Numbered from the stretch's first letter, positions 16,718 to 24,819 are shown. The stretch: 64,000 nucleotides of DNA from Firmicutes bacterium AM31-12AC (GCA_003480425.1 QUJA01000012.1:1-64000), one strand, 5' to 3'. Notes: a model not told the origin generated them from the letters alone. Made by a program: numbers and translations.

Positions 16718-17731
16718 ATGTTTAATTTTGATGTACCACGTTACGAAAAAGTTGTAGGAGATGCAATTGCATTAAGACCACAGATTGAGAAAGCAGTTGA
16801 TGAGATTTGCCAGGAGGGGTATTCAAACATTTTCTTTATTGGATGCGGCGGAACTTATGCACATTCACTTCCAATGAAATATTGGTTTGATACAACTTCA
16901 GAGATTGAAACACACTCAGTAATTGCAGCAGAATTCATGGTATCAGGACATAAGAGATTCACAAAAGATTCAGTATGTGTATTCTCTACAAGAAGTGGAA
17001 ATACAAAAGAGATTGTAGCAGCAATCAAATATTGTAAAGAGGCAGGAGCAAGAACTCTGGTATATGTATCAAATGATAATACACCAGCTTGTGAATATGC
17101 AGATTATAAGTTCTTCAGTTTCGCAGAAGATGATTGCCTGTGTGAAGCAATTTATACATATATGATTACATTACTGGCAAGATTCAAAAAGAATGCAGGA
17201 GAATTTGATAAATATGATGAGTTTGTAGAGCAGTACAGCAAGATTGTTCCATATCTCTTGAAAGCAAAAGAGCAGTATGAAGATAGATGTGCAAAAATGG
17301 CAGTAGAACATAAAGATACAGATTATCATATGGTAATCGGATCTGGAATGCTTTGGGGAGAAGCTTACGACTATGCAATGTGTATCCTCGAAGAGATGCA
17401 GTGGATTAAAACAAAATCTATCCATGCAGCAGAATATTTCCATGGAACACTGGAACTTGTAGAAGAAGATACAAGCTTAATCCTCTTCTACGGAGAAGAT
17501 GAGACAAGACCATTAATGGATCGTGTTAAAAACTTCTCTGAGAAAGTAACAAAAGTTATTAATATTTTTGATACAAAAGAAGTTGAACTTCCATTTACAG
17601 ATGCTGAATACAGAAAAATTGTTTCTCCAATGATCATGTATGCAATTACAGAAAGATTAAGTTGCCATCTTGAAAAAGAGAGAAATCATCCACTTACAAC
17701 TAGAAGATACTATCGTCAGATGGAATATTAA
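16718..17731 (+). CDS. Second SIS-domain deglycase, FrlB/GfrE-like
   Basis: 337 residues, related to the deglycase at 14068: SIS loops FIGCGGTYAHS and STRSGNTKE, then GSGMLWGEAYD, AAEYFHGTLELVEED and the C terminus NHPLTTRRYYRQMEY. AAGGAGG precedes the ATG. Two deglycases in one PTS system match the Salmonella gfr arrangement, where GfrE and GfrF act on glucoselysine-6-P and fructoselysine-6-P. Here the second copy has its own promoter with the shared operator and leads the transcript with pfkA and nagB. Which copy acts on which substrate is not deducible. Confidence 0.82.
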   Translation: MFNFDVPRYEKVVGDAIALRPQIEKAVDEICQEGYSNIFFIGCGGTYAHSLPMKYWFDTTSEIETHSVIAAEFMVSGHKRFTKDSVCVFSTRSGNTKEIVAAIKYCKEAGARTLVYVSNDNTPACEYADYKFFSFAEDDCLCEAIYTYMITLLARFKKNAGEFDKYDEFVEQYSKIVPYLLKAKEQYEDRCAKMAVEHKDTDYHMVIGSGMLWGEAYDYAMCILEEMQWIKTKSIHAAEYFHGTLELVEEDTSLILFYGEDETRPLMDRVKNFSEKVTKVINIFDTKEVELPFTDAEYRKIVSPMIMYAITERLSCHLEKERNHPLTTRRYYRQMEY

Positions 17732-17748
17732 TAAATAGAAAACAAGCG

Positions 17749-17779
17749 AAAGGGAGGCAGGGGGATCTGCTTCCCTTTT
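17749..17779 (+). terminator. Intercistronic terminator or attenuator before pfkA
   Basis: AAAGGGAGGCAG (17749-17760), loop GGGGAT, CTGCTTCCCTTTT (17767-17779). The T-tract is short, so it probably reduces rather than abolishes read-through into the downstream genes. Confidence 0.6.
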
Positions 17780-17802
17780 GTAATATGAGGAAGGTGAACA
17801 TA

Positions 17803-18762
17803 ATGAAAAAAATAGGAGTACTTACTAGTGGTGGAGATGCTCCGGGAATGAACGCGGCAATTCGTGCGGTTGTAAAAACGGCAATTGCAAATGGAATTCA
17901 ACCGATAGGGTTTATTAAAGGATATAATGGGATTCTTGAAAAAAATTATCATGTTATGGACAGAGAAAGCGTTTCGGGAATAATCCATTCGGGAGGAACT
18001 ATTTTAAAAACAGCAAGATGTATGGAGTTTTATGAAGCTGCATATCGCGAAAAAGCATTTCAAAATGCAAAAGAAATTGGATTAGATGGATTGGTCGTAA
18101 TAGGAGGAGATGGTTCATATCGAGGAGCAGGATATTTGTCAGAATTAGGTTTGCCATGTATTGGGGTTCCAGGAACAATAGATAATGATATTGCTTCAAC
18201 AGAATATACAATTGGATATGATACAGCAATGAATACTGTAGTAGAATGTGTAGACAAATTAAATGATACGTGTCAGTCACATGAACGGTGTAGCGTAGTC
18301 GAAGTGATGGGAAGACATGCAGGACATATTGCATTAAATACAGGTATTGCAACAGGAGCTGTTCAGATTATCACAGAAGAGATTCCTACCCCAATTGATG
18401 AAGTTGTAGAAAATATCAAAAAAATTCGTGAGTCAGGAAAAGACCATTTTATTGTTATTGTTTCAGAAGGGTACGGAAATCCTGTAGAAATAGCCACGCA
18501 GATTCAGGAAAAAACAGGAATTGATAGTCGTGCCACAATATTAGGACATGTTCAAAGAGGTGGAAATCCGACATTGAAAGATAGGGTAAATGCAACTCGC
18601 ATGGGATATTATGCAGTGAAGCTTCTTGAAGAGGGCAAAACCAATCGTGTAGTTGCTTTGCAACAGGGAAATCTAGTAGATTATGATATCCAAGAAGCTC
18701 TGAAGATGAAGAAACCATTGGATATGGATTTATATAATATGATGATGGAAATTAACTTTTAA
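17803..18762 (+). CDS. pfkA: ATP-dependent 6-phosphofructokinase
   Basis: 319 residues from ATG 17803 (GAGGAAGGTG upstream), the canonical bacterial PfkA length. It converts fructose-6-phosphate to fructose-1,6-bisphosphate. Visible motifs: GVLTSGGDAPGMNA, ATP-binding GGDGSYRGA, catalytic PGTIDNDI and EVMGRHAGH. The Gly in GGDGS and the Gly of PGTIDND indicate ATP rather than pyrophosphate as donor. A glycolytic kinase inside a sugar island is unusual; it would pull glucose-6-phosphate released by the deglycases, and fructose-6-phosphate from NagB, into glycolysis. Confidence 0.93.
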   Translation: MKKIGVLTSGGDAPGMNAAIRAVVKTAIANGIQPIGFIKGYNGILEKNYHVMDRESVSGIIHSGGTILKTARCMEFYEAAYREKAFQNAKEIGLDGLVVIGGDGSYRGAGYLSELGLPCIGVPGTIDNDIASTEYTIGYDTAMNTVVECVDKLNDTCQSHERCSVVEVMGRHAGHIALNTGIATGAVQIITEEIPTPIDEVVENIKKIRESGKDHFIVIVSEGYGNPVEIATQIQEKTGIDSRATILGHVQRGGNPTLKDRVNATRMGYYAVKLLEEGKTNRVVALQQGNLVDYDIQEALKMKKPLDMDLYNMMMEINF

Positions 18763-18797
18763 GAAACATAATAAATTGAATTTTGGAGAGATATAGA

Positions 18798-19613
18798 ATG
18801 AAATATAAAGTTCTTGTTCTTGATTTAGATGGAACATTAACAAATTCAAAGAAAAAAATTACAGATTATACTAAGAAAATATTATTAAATTTACAAAAAA
18901 AAGGAGTACATATTGTACTTGCTTCAGGTCGTCCAGAATATGGAATCTGGCCGTTAGCAAGAGAGTTAGAATTAGAAAAATATGGTGGCTATATTCTAGC
19001 GTTTAATGGAGGAAAGATTGTAGAGTGCAGTACAAAAAAAACAATATTTGAACGAACAATAGAATATTCGTATGTTCAAGAAATTTATGAGCAGGTAAAG
19101 GATAAAAAAGTAGCACTTCTCACATATGAAAATGATTCGTTGATAACAGAAACGCCGAAAGATTTTTATGTAGAAAAAGAATCTTTTATTAATAAGATGA
19201 AAATAAAAGGGGTAGAAGATTTTATACAATATATTTCCTTCCCAATTACAAAATGTCTTATTACAGGTGATGGAACATATTTAGAAAGATTAGAGAAAAA
19301 ATTACAAGAATATTTTAAAGATGAGTTAAGTATATATCGATCCGAACCATTTTTCCTGGAAATTATGCCACCTTTAATTGATAAAGCAAAATCTTTAGAA
19401 AAACTCTTGCGATATCTGGATTGTTCTCGAAAAGAGATGGTAGCATGTGGAGATGGGCTAAATGATCTTACGATGATTGAATATGCAGGAATAGGTGTGG
19501 CAATGGATAATGCACAACCAGTGCTAAAAGAAAAATCTGATTTTGTTACACTTTCGAATGATCAAGATGGTGTTGCTGAGGCCGTAAAACATTTTTGGAA
19601 AGAAATCGCATGA
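18798..19613 (+). CDS. Cof-type HAD-IIB phosphatase
   Basis: 271 residues from ATG 18798 (TGGAGAG at 18784). HAD motif I LVLDLDGTLTNSKK, motif II ASGRP, a class IIB cap in the middle, and the late ACGDGLNDLTMIEYAG with VAMDNAQ typical of Cof/YidA enzymes. These dephosphorylate sugar phosphates or cofactors with broad specificity. It stands between pfkA and nagB in the same direction with short gaps, so co-transcription is likely. Confidence 0.88.
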   Translation: MKYKVLVLDLDGTLTNSKKKITDYTKKILLNLQKKGVHIVLASGRPEYGIWPLARELELEKYGGYILAFNGGKIVECSTKKTIFERTIEYSYVQEIYEQVKDKKVALLTYENDSLITETPKDFYVEKESFINKMKIKGVEDFIQYISFPITKCLITGDGTYLERLEKKLQEYFKDELSIYRSEPFFLEIMPPLIDKAKSLEKLLRYLDCSRKEMVACGDGLNDLTMIEYAGIGVAMDNAQPVLKEKSDFVTLSNDQDGVAEAVKHFWKEIA

Positions 19614-19631
19614 AAATAAAGGAGACCAAAT

Positions 19632-20363
19632 ATGAGGATTATAGAAGCACAGGATTATAAAGATATGAGTAGAAAAGCAGCAAATGTTATTTCTGCACAA
19701 ATGATATTAAAGCCGGAATCAGTCATAGGATTAGCAACAGGATCTACTCCGATAGGAGTTTATGACCAATTGACAGAATGGTATAAAAAAGGAGATTTAG
19801 ATTTTTCGAAAATACATACAGTAAATTTGGATGAATATAAGGGGATTGATGCAGAAAATAAGCAGAGTTATCATTACTTTATGAATCAGCATTTATTTTC
19901 GAGAGTAAATATTGAACTACAGAATACATTTGTGCCAGACGGAATGAATGAGAATCAAAATGAGGAATGTCAAAGATATGAGAAACTAATTGCAGGTCTG
20001 GGTGGTGTTGATCTTCAGTTATTAGGGTTGGGACACAATGGTCATATTGGTTTTAATGAACCAGCTGAAGTTTTTGTAAAACAAACACACTGTGTTTCTT
20101 TATCAGAGAAAACAATTCAAGCAAATCAACGTTTTTTTGAATCAAAAGAACAGGTGCCGAAACAGGCATATACCATGGGAATAGGAACAATTATGTCAGC
20201 TAGAAAAATTCTCATTATTATTAGTGGAGAAGATAAAGCGGAGGCAGTGAAAAAATCGTTTGGAGAGGAGATATCGCCACATGTACCGGCATCAATACTT
20301 CAATTACATCATGATGTAACAGTGATTGCAGATAAAGCAGCATTGAGTAAATTAGATATTTGA
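19632..20363 (+). CDS. nagB: Glucosamine-6-phosphate deaminase
   Basis: 243 residues, normal for NagB. It converts glucosamine-6-phosphate to fructose-6-phosphate and ammonia. Motifs: LATGSTPIGVYDQL, the active-site NLDEYKG, GLGHNGHIGFNEP and YTMGIGTIM. AAAGGAGACC precedes the ATG. It is last in the island and followed by a strong terminator. Its presence hints that the island also handles an amino sugar, or that NagB works on a product of the deglycases. Confidence 0.93.
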   Translation: MRIIEAQDYKDMSRKAANVISAQMILKPESVIGLATGSTPIGVYDQLTEWYKKGDLDFSKIHTVNLDEYKGIDAENKQSYHYFMNQHLFSRVNIELQNTFVPDGMNENQNEECQRYEKLIAGLGGVDLQLLGLGHNGHIGFNEPAEVFVKQTHCVSLSEKTIQANQRFFESKEQVPKQAYTMGIGTIMSARKILIIISGEDKAEAVKKSFGEEISPHVPASILQLHHDVTVIADKAALSKLDI

Positions 20364-20414
20364 AAAAACCACCGGCAGAATCATTCGAAGAGAGATTCTG
20401 CCGGTGGTTTTTTC
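20362..20414. terminator. Bidirectional terminator between nagB and the AEC transporter gene
   Basis: GAAAAAACCACCGGCAGAATC (20362-20382) is perfectly complementary to 20394-20414 with an 11-nt loop, giving a 21-bp stem. An A-tract on one side and a T-tract on the other let it work in both directions. It overlaps the stop codons of both converging genes. Confidence 0.92.
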
Positions 20415-21357
20415 AAATTAATCCAAGTGTTTTTAAAATATACAGCCACCCTGTCACAGTAAAGGAACTAAATAATGTTGTCAGCATAACAACACTGGAT
20501 GTTAATACACCCTCATGCCCCATATTACGAGACATGACATAGCAGGCAACAGTTGTTCCTGATCCGAGCATTACGAGTATTGCAAGTAATTCTTCGTTTC
20601 GAAATCCAAGCAAAATTGCAATCGGAAGAAATATGGCACAAAGTCCTATAAGTTTGATAAAAGTTGCGGTAATTGCAGGTTTTGCCTTGCCAAGAGCCTT
20701 GTGAATATCAAACATAGCTCCCATAGCCATTAACCCAAGCGGTGTTGCGGTAGCTCCAATGCTGGTTGCAGTCTTATTTAAAATCTGTGGCATTGGTATT
20801 TTTAGTGCAGACCATACAAATCCGGCAATAATACCAAGAATAATCGGATTTGTGAGGATCCCGATCAGAGTCTTTTTCAAAACCTTCGAGTCCAGACCTT
20901 TTTGTTCCGGCTGGAAAAATGACAGGACAATAACTGCCATAATATTATAGAGAGGAACGCTTCCGATGATCATAAGCGGAGCCATACCGGTATTGCCGTA
21001 TATATTTTGAATAAATGCAATACCGAGAATGGCGGCACTGCTTCGGTAAGACGCCTGAATAAACTCTCCCTGAATGGTTTTATCTTTCCAAAGAAGAGAA
21101 AAAAGCGCAACTAAAATAATGCTCAGCAGTGTTGCTATAAAACAGAAAAGAACGAATTTACCATTCCAGGCACTTTTAAAGTCAACTTTTGCCAAATCAG
21201 CAAATAGCATAACCGGGAGTGGAACACGAAATACAAAAGCATTCATTTTCGTGGCAAATTCTTCATCAATCCAGTTCAATTTTCGAAAAAATAGTCCCAG
21301 AACCATAAGTAAAAAGATTGGGACGGTAGCATTTAAGCTAAAAATTAAATTATCCAT
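20413..21357 (-). CDS. AEC-family transporter
   Basis: Membrane protein of 314 residues with about 10 hydrophobic segments, of the auxin efflux carrier/malate permease family (inverted five-helix repeats). Typical features are the N-terminal FSLNATVPIFLLMVLGLFF and IGLCAIFLPIAILLGF in the second half. Bacterial members carry organic acids or amino acids; substrate is unknown. Start ATG at 21355-21357 follows TTAGGAGGC. The gene is preceded by an exceptional leader of about 550 nt with mini-ORF repeats, a terminator-like hairpin and a hairpin touching the ribosome site, so expression is probably controlled after initiation. Confidence 0.85.
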   Translation of the reverse strand: MDNLIFSLNATVPIFLLMVLGLFFRKLNWIDEEFATKMNAFVFRVPLPVMLFADLAKVDFKSAWNGKFVLFCFIATLLSIILVALFSLLWKDKTIQGEFIQASYRSSAAILGIAFIQNIYGNTGMAPLMIIGSVPLYNIMAVIVLSFFQPEQKGLDSKVLKKTLIGILTNPIILGIIAGFVWSALKIPMPQILNKTATSIGATATPLGLMAMGAMFDIHKALGKAKPAITATFIKLIGLCAIFLPIAILLGFRNEELLAILVMLGSGTTVACYVMSRNMGHEGVLTSSVVMLTTLFSSFTVTGWLYILKTLGLI

Positions 21358-21369
21358 TTAAATAAGCCT

Positions 21370-21405
21370 CCTAAAACATATGATTATCATAGCATATGTT
21401 TTAGG
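21370..21405 (-). promoter_or_regulatory. Hairpin touching the ribosome binding site of the AEC gene
   Basis: CCTAAAACATATG and CATATGTTTTAGG form a perfect 13-bp stem with a 10-nt loop (arms 21370-21382 and 21393-21405). In the minus-strand mRNA the second arm ends AGG and is followed by AGG, so part of the AGGAGG ribosome site is held in the stem. Translation of the transporter may thus be low unless the stem opens. Confidence 0.6.
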
Positions 21406-21439
21406 AAATGGCGTGTTTTTTGTATAAAACAAAATGTGA

Positions 21440-21503
21440 ATATTAAAAAAGAACAAACTAAAATCCACTGCACTATCATAATAATTGTAGTACAGTGGAC
21501 TTT
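21440..21503 (-). terminator. Terminator-like hairpin inside the AEC leader
   Basis: On the minus strand AAAGTCCACTGTACTA (21503-21488) pairs with TAGTGCAGTGGATTTT (21475-21460), with one A-C mismatch and one G-U pair. It is followed by TTTGTTCTTTTTT. It would stop the leader transcript before the transporter gene, leaving a stand-alone RNA of about 460 nt unless read through. Confidence 0.6.
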
Positions 21504-21519
21504 AAATTATTTCATCCAT
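21502..21519 (-). CDS. Leader mini-ORF 5 (MDEII)
   Basis: AAGGAGG (21536-21530), 10 nt, then ATG at 21519-21517, four more codons and TAA. The context AGGAGG...ATCCGATGGA is a divergent copy of the repeated unit described at 21596-21850. Its stop codon lies at the foot of the terminator-like hairpin, so ribosomes on this ORF would sit against that hairpin. Confidence 0.45.
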   Translation of the reverse strand: MDEII

Positions 21520-21595
21520 CGGATGTTGTCCTCCTTATTTATTTGATATCTATTTAAAACTATTATCTCAAATAGTATTCTTATGGTATTTTATT

Positions 21596-21850
21596 TTAAT
21601 TTCCCATTGGATTTTACCTCTTTCACGTATTTGGATATTCAGTTTTTATTTAGTATCCCATTGGATTTTACCTCTTTCGTTAAATTTGTATTCGAATATT
21701 TTATTTAACGTCCCATTGGATTTTACCTCTTTCATTAAATTAAATATTGTTCTTTTATGTCTGTCCCATTGGACTTTACCTCTCTTTCGTTAATATTGTG
21801 TCTGTTTTAAAATACTCTTTCTGGTGGTCCGTACCTCTTTCTTTAAATTT
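21596..21850 (-). repeat. 54-nt tandem repeat array with MG-X mini-ORFs in the AEC leader
   Basis: Read on the minus strand, the motif GAAAGAGGTAAAATCCAATG, followed by GGA, occurs four times with a spacing of 53-55 nt; a degenerate fifth copy without ATG lies near 21822-21842. Each full copy has AGAGG about 9 nt before an ATG, then a tiny ORF. These are MGQT at 21769-21755, MGR at 21716-21705, MGY at 21661-21650 and MGN at 21607-21596, each ending in TAA. The 30-33 nt between motifs are AT-rich and different in each unit; one (21679-21711) folds on itself through GTTAAAT/ATTTAAC. The array lies between a minus-strand sigma-A promoter and the AEC gene. I know of no described element like this. 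Confidence 0.7.
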
Positions 21851-21910
21851 TATCTTTAAATAAGATTTATTTTCTTAGGAGGTTTTTGTTCTCCTTGTTT
21901 TGTTGTCTTT

Positions 21911-21939
21911 ATAATATCTCACTATGCTGAAAAAGTCAA
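21911..21939 (-). promoter_or_regulatory. Minus-strand sigma-A promoter of the AEC leader
   Basis: On the minus strand TTGACT (21939-21934), exactly 17 nt, TATTAT (21916-21911). Transcription would start near 21904 and run through the mini-ORF array toward the transporter. The 5' end can form a small hairpin AGGAG/CTCCT. Confidence 0.7.
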
Positions 21940-22081
21940 TAGAAAATCAGAAAAAATATTAAAAACATTTAAATTAACAGATAATTAAGAAGAAAATGGA
22001 TAAAAAACAGATTAAAAAAACAAGGTGAAAATATGTTACAATTAGAATATGTAAGGAAATCGTTGTGAAAGGAGTCAGAAG

Positions 22082-23995
22082 ATGTTCAATTCACAGGAAC
22101 AGAAGATTTTACATTTATTAGTAAAAACGGAATATATGACAGCAATAGAATTGTCAGAAAAGCTTGGTATTGGTGTTAAAACGGTGAGAACAAGAATTAA
22201 AGAGTTAAATTCACAGCTGACGCAATATGATGTGGCGATTTCTTCAAAGCCACGTTATGGATACTATTTGAATAAGGAAGAAAAAGAACAGATAGAGGTA
22301 CTTTTGAAAAATGGAATCCATAATGAAGGACAAATCCCGGCAACATCAAGGGAACGTATTCATTATTTACTTGCATATTTGTTGAATCAGAAGGATTATG
22401 TGAAGTCTGAGAATTTATGTGAGTTTCTTTACATTTCGAAAGGAACTCTTACGAATTCGCTTCGTCAGGTGGAGGAAGTTTATCAAAAATATCATATTAC
22501 TATAGATAAGAAACCGAATTATGGAATTAAGGTTAAGGGACGAGAATTTGATATCCGTCAATGTATGATGGATGTGTTTGTTAAAAAGGACGGCTTAGAA
22601 GGTGTTGGGAGAATTTATCAGACGCAGGAGATTCAGTCACTTGGCAAACACGTTTATCAGTGTATGCAAAAGTACGGGATAGAATTTTCGGAAATCGCAT
22701 ATAATGATTTTATTGAACATATTTATATTGCGATTCGAAGAATCCGTCAAGGGCAATTTGTGGAGGAGATGCAGGGTCTGAAAACAGGACAGGCCGAGAC
22801 AGAGTTTATTAAAGAACTGGCAGAGTTTATTGAAGGAGAGTATCATGTGACATTTCCAAAAGTGGAGCAGGAGTATCTGTTGCTGCAATTGGCGGGAAAA
22901 GGTATAGTGAAGGAAGGACAGCAGCAAGGCAATTTTGTGATGCAAAGCGAGATGGATGAGCTCGTAGATCAGATGTTGAATATGGTCTACAGAGAATTTC
23001 AAATTGATTTTCGCAATAATCTGGGACTGCGTATGGAATTGAATCAACATCTGGTTCCGCTTAGTATTCGATTAAAGTATCATATTTTTTTCAGAAATCC
23101 GATGCTGGAAGAAATTAAAAAGAATTATATTTTTGCATATACAGTCGCATTTCAAGTGTCATCTATTTTGAAGGAATACTATGAATGTGATATTTCTGAG
23201 GATGAAATAGGAGAACTGGCTGAAATATTTGAATTGGCTCTTGAACAGAGGGAGAGTGACAAGAAGAAATATTCCATTCTAATCGTATGTGCTTCGGGGC
23301 GAAGCAGTTCGCAGCTTTTGAAATACCGATATAGCCAGGAGTTCAAAGAAAATATCAAAGAAATATATGTATGTAATCTGTATGAGGTGGAAGCATTTGA
23401 TTTTTCAAAAGTAGATTATGTTTTTACAACTGTTCCAATTCAGACATATGTACCGGTGCCGATTTTAGAAGTGAGTTCTTTCTTAAAAGAGAGCGATATT
23501 ACAGCGGTCAGAAAGTTGTTTGAGCAGGAAAGTAAAGAGTTTTTGAGAAAATATTATCGGCCGGAATTGTTTTTTACAGATATACACGGAACAACAAGAG
23601 ATGAAGTGTTGGCAAAATTATGTGGTCGTGTGGAGATGGCTACGAGAAAGAATACTGTATGGGGAAATATTGTATCAGCGGCAGATTTATTTGCATCTGT
23701 ATTAAGCAGAGAGGAATTGTCTCCTACAGATTATGGCAATCTGGTTGCAATTCCGCATCCTGATAAAGTATTTTTGGAAACTACGTTAGTGGCAGTAGCT
23801 ATATTAGAAAAGCCGATAATCTGGAATAGAGAACAGGTGCAAATAATTATTTTGACTCTGATAGGAAGTGAGGAGGATCCGGACATTCAAAAATTTTATG
23901 AAGCAACTACGGATTTATTGCTGAGGACAGAAGATATTTCTGAGCTTATACATAGAAGAACATTTGACTCTTTAATTGGAATGCTGAAAAAATAA
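22082..23995 (+). CDS. PRD-containing regulator with EIIB-like and EIIA domains (BglG/LicR/MtlR type)
   Basis: Regulator of 637 residues built of an N-terminal HTH region (about 1-120, with MTAIELSEKLGIGVKTVRTRI and a second HTH near residue 100), two PTS regulation domains (about 180-390, with conserved histidines), an EIIB-like segment (about 395-475, SILIVCASGRSSSQLL) and an EIIA domain (about 490-635, with VAIPHPD). Such proteins activate sugar PTS genes and are controlled by phosphorylation by HPr and EII proteins. A terminator follows, and the next gene is an orphan EIIB, a likely partner. The sugar is unknown. Confidence 0.9.
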   Translation: MFNSQEQKILHLLVKTEYMTAIELSEKLGIGVKTVRTRIKELNSQLTQYDVAISSKPRYGYYLNKEEKEQIEVLLKNGIHNEGQIPATSRERIHYLLAYLLNQKDYVKSENLCEFLYISKGTLTNSLRQVEEVYQKYHITIDKKPNYGIKVKGREFDIRQCMMDVFVKKDGLEGVGRIYQTQEIQSLGKHVYQCMQKYGIEFSEIAYNDFIEHIYIAIRRIRQGQFVEEMQGLKTGQAETEFIKELAEFIEGEYHVTFPKVEQEYLLLQLAGKGIVKEGQQQGNFVMQSEMDELVDQMLNMVYREFQIDFRNNLGLRMELNQHLVPLSIRLKYHIFFRNPMLEEIKKNYIFAYTVAFQVSSILKEYYECDISEDEIGELAEIFELALEQRESDKKKYSILIVCASGRSSSQLLKYRYSQEFKENIKEIYVCNLYEVEAFDFSKVDYVFTTVPIQTYVPVPILEVSSFLKESDITAVRKLFEQESKEFLRKYYRPELFFTDIHGTTRDEVLAKLCGRVEMATRKNTVWGNIVSAADLFASVLSREELSPTDYGNLVAIPHPDKVFLETTLVAVAILEKPIIWNREQVQIIILTLIGSEEDPDIQKFYEATTDLLLRTEDISELIHRRTFDSLIGMLKK

Positions 23996-24053
23996 AAATG
24001 TCTGGTCTGACTATATTTTTTTAAATCCAGGTTAGAATAGTAATACAAAAATT

Positions 24054-24078
24054 GCCACATTAAATGTGGCTTTTTTTT
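24054..24078 (+). terminator. Terminator after the PRD regulator gene
   Basis: GCCACAT, loop TAA, ATGTGGC (24054-24070), then eight T residues. A perfect 7-bp stem. Confidence 0.88.
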
Positions 24079-24136
24079 CGTTGGAGTTTTAAGTAAAGGA
24101 ATGGTAAAGTAGAGATTAAGAGAGAGAGGAAACGAT

Positions 24137-24448
24137 ATGAAGTACATTACATTACTTTGTAACGCCGGAATGTCTACCAGTCTCATGGTTAATAAAATGA
24201 GAAGGATAGCGACAGAGCAGAATATAGAAGTAGAGATTCATGCGATGGCAGAGTTTGCATTTCAAAAGTATGACAAGCCAACCGATGTATTGCTTCTTGG
24301 GCCACAGGTCAGATATAAGTATAATGTCTTGAAAGAACAGTTTGAATCGACCGGAACCCCAATTGCGGTAATCGACTCTCAGGCTTATGCATCGATGGAT
24401 GCAGAGGCAGTGTTAAAAACAGCATTAAATATGATAAAAGAAAGATAA
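24137..24448 (+). CDS. PTS lactose/cellobiose-type EIIB component, orphan
   Basis: 103-residue phosphotransfer protein of the CelA/ChbB type. The phosphorylated cysteine is Cys9 in LLCNAGMSTSLMV, and VLLLGPQVRYKY is also typical. It normally passes phosphate to a sugar through an EIIC, but no EIIA or EIIC gene of this family is near; instead it precedes HPr and EI. Together with the upstream PRD regulator it could be a sensing module rather than part of a transporter. GAGAGGAAACG precedes the ATG. Confidence 0.9.
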   Translation: MKYITLLCNAGMSTSLMVNKMRRIATEQNIEVEIHAMAEFAFQKYDKPTDVLLLGPQVRYKYNVLKEQFESTGTPIAVIDSQAYASMDAEAVLKTALNMIKER

Positions 24449-24466
24449 TAAGAGGAGGACAAAACA

Positions 24467-24724
24467 ATGGCAAAATTTACTTATGTAATCACAGATGAGG
24501 TAGGACTTCACGCAAGACCAGCAGGACTTCTGGTTAAGAAAGCAAAAGAGCTTGGAGCAAAAATCACACTTGCATGCAATGGAAAAACAGCAGATGCTAC
24601 AAAGATCATGGCAATCATGGCTATGGGAGTTATGAAAGATATGGAAGTTGAAGTAACTGTTGAAGGTGACAATGCTGATGCAGCAGCTACAGAATTAGAA
24701 GCATTCTTCAAAGAAAATCTGTAA
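24467..24724 (+). CDS. ptsH: Phosphocarrier protein HPr with Lys at position 46
   Basis: 85-residue HPr. It carries phosphate from EI to EIIA proteins on His15 (VGLHARPAGLLV). The helix around the regulatory site reads GKTADATKIMAIMAMG; by direct alignment with B. subtilis HPr the phosphorylatable Ser46 is Lys here, next to Thr45. HPr kinase control through Ser46 and CcpA is therefore not expected for this protein. It lies directly before ptsI and after the EIIB gene, with AGAGGAGG upstream. Confidence 0.92.
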   Translation: MAKFTYVITDEVGLHARPAGLLVKKAKELGAKITLACNGKTADATKIMAIMAMGVMKDMEVEVTVEGDNADAAATELEAFFKENL

Positions 24725-24819
24725 TTAGAAGAATAAGAAGCATTTGAATAACTGTTCGGTACAGAAATAGGGTGTGCTGGACAGTTATAAATTTATTATT
24801 AAGTTAAGGCGGGGTCATT

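Noticed and set aside
21603..21788. CRISPR-like array of 22-24 nt repeats with about 32-nt spacers
   Set aside because: Only four full repeats, repeat is not palindromic, spacers share AT-rich flanks, no cas genes; every repeat carries a ribosome site and ATG on the minus strand under a minus-strand promoter, which explains it better as a leader array.
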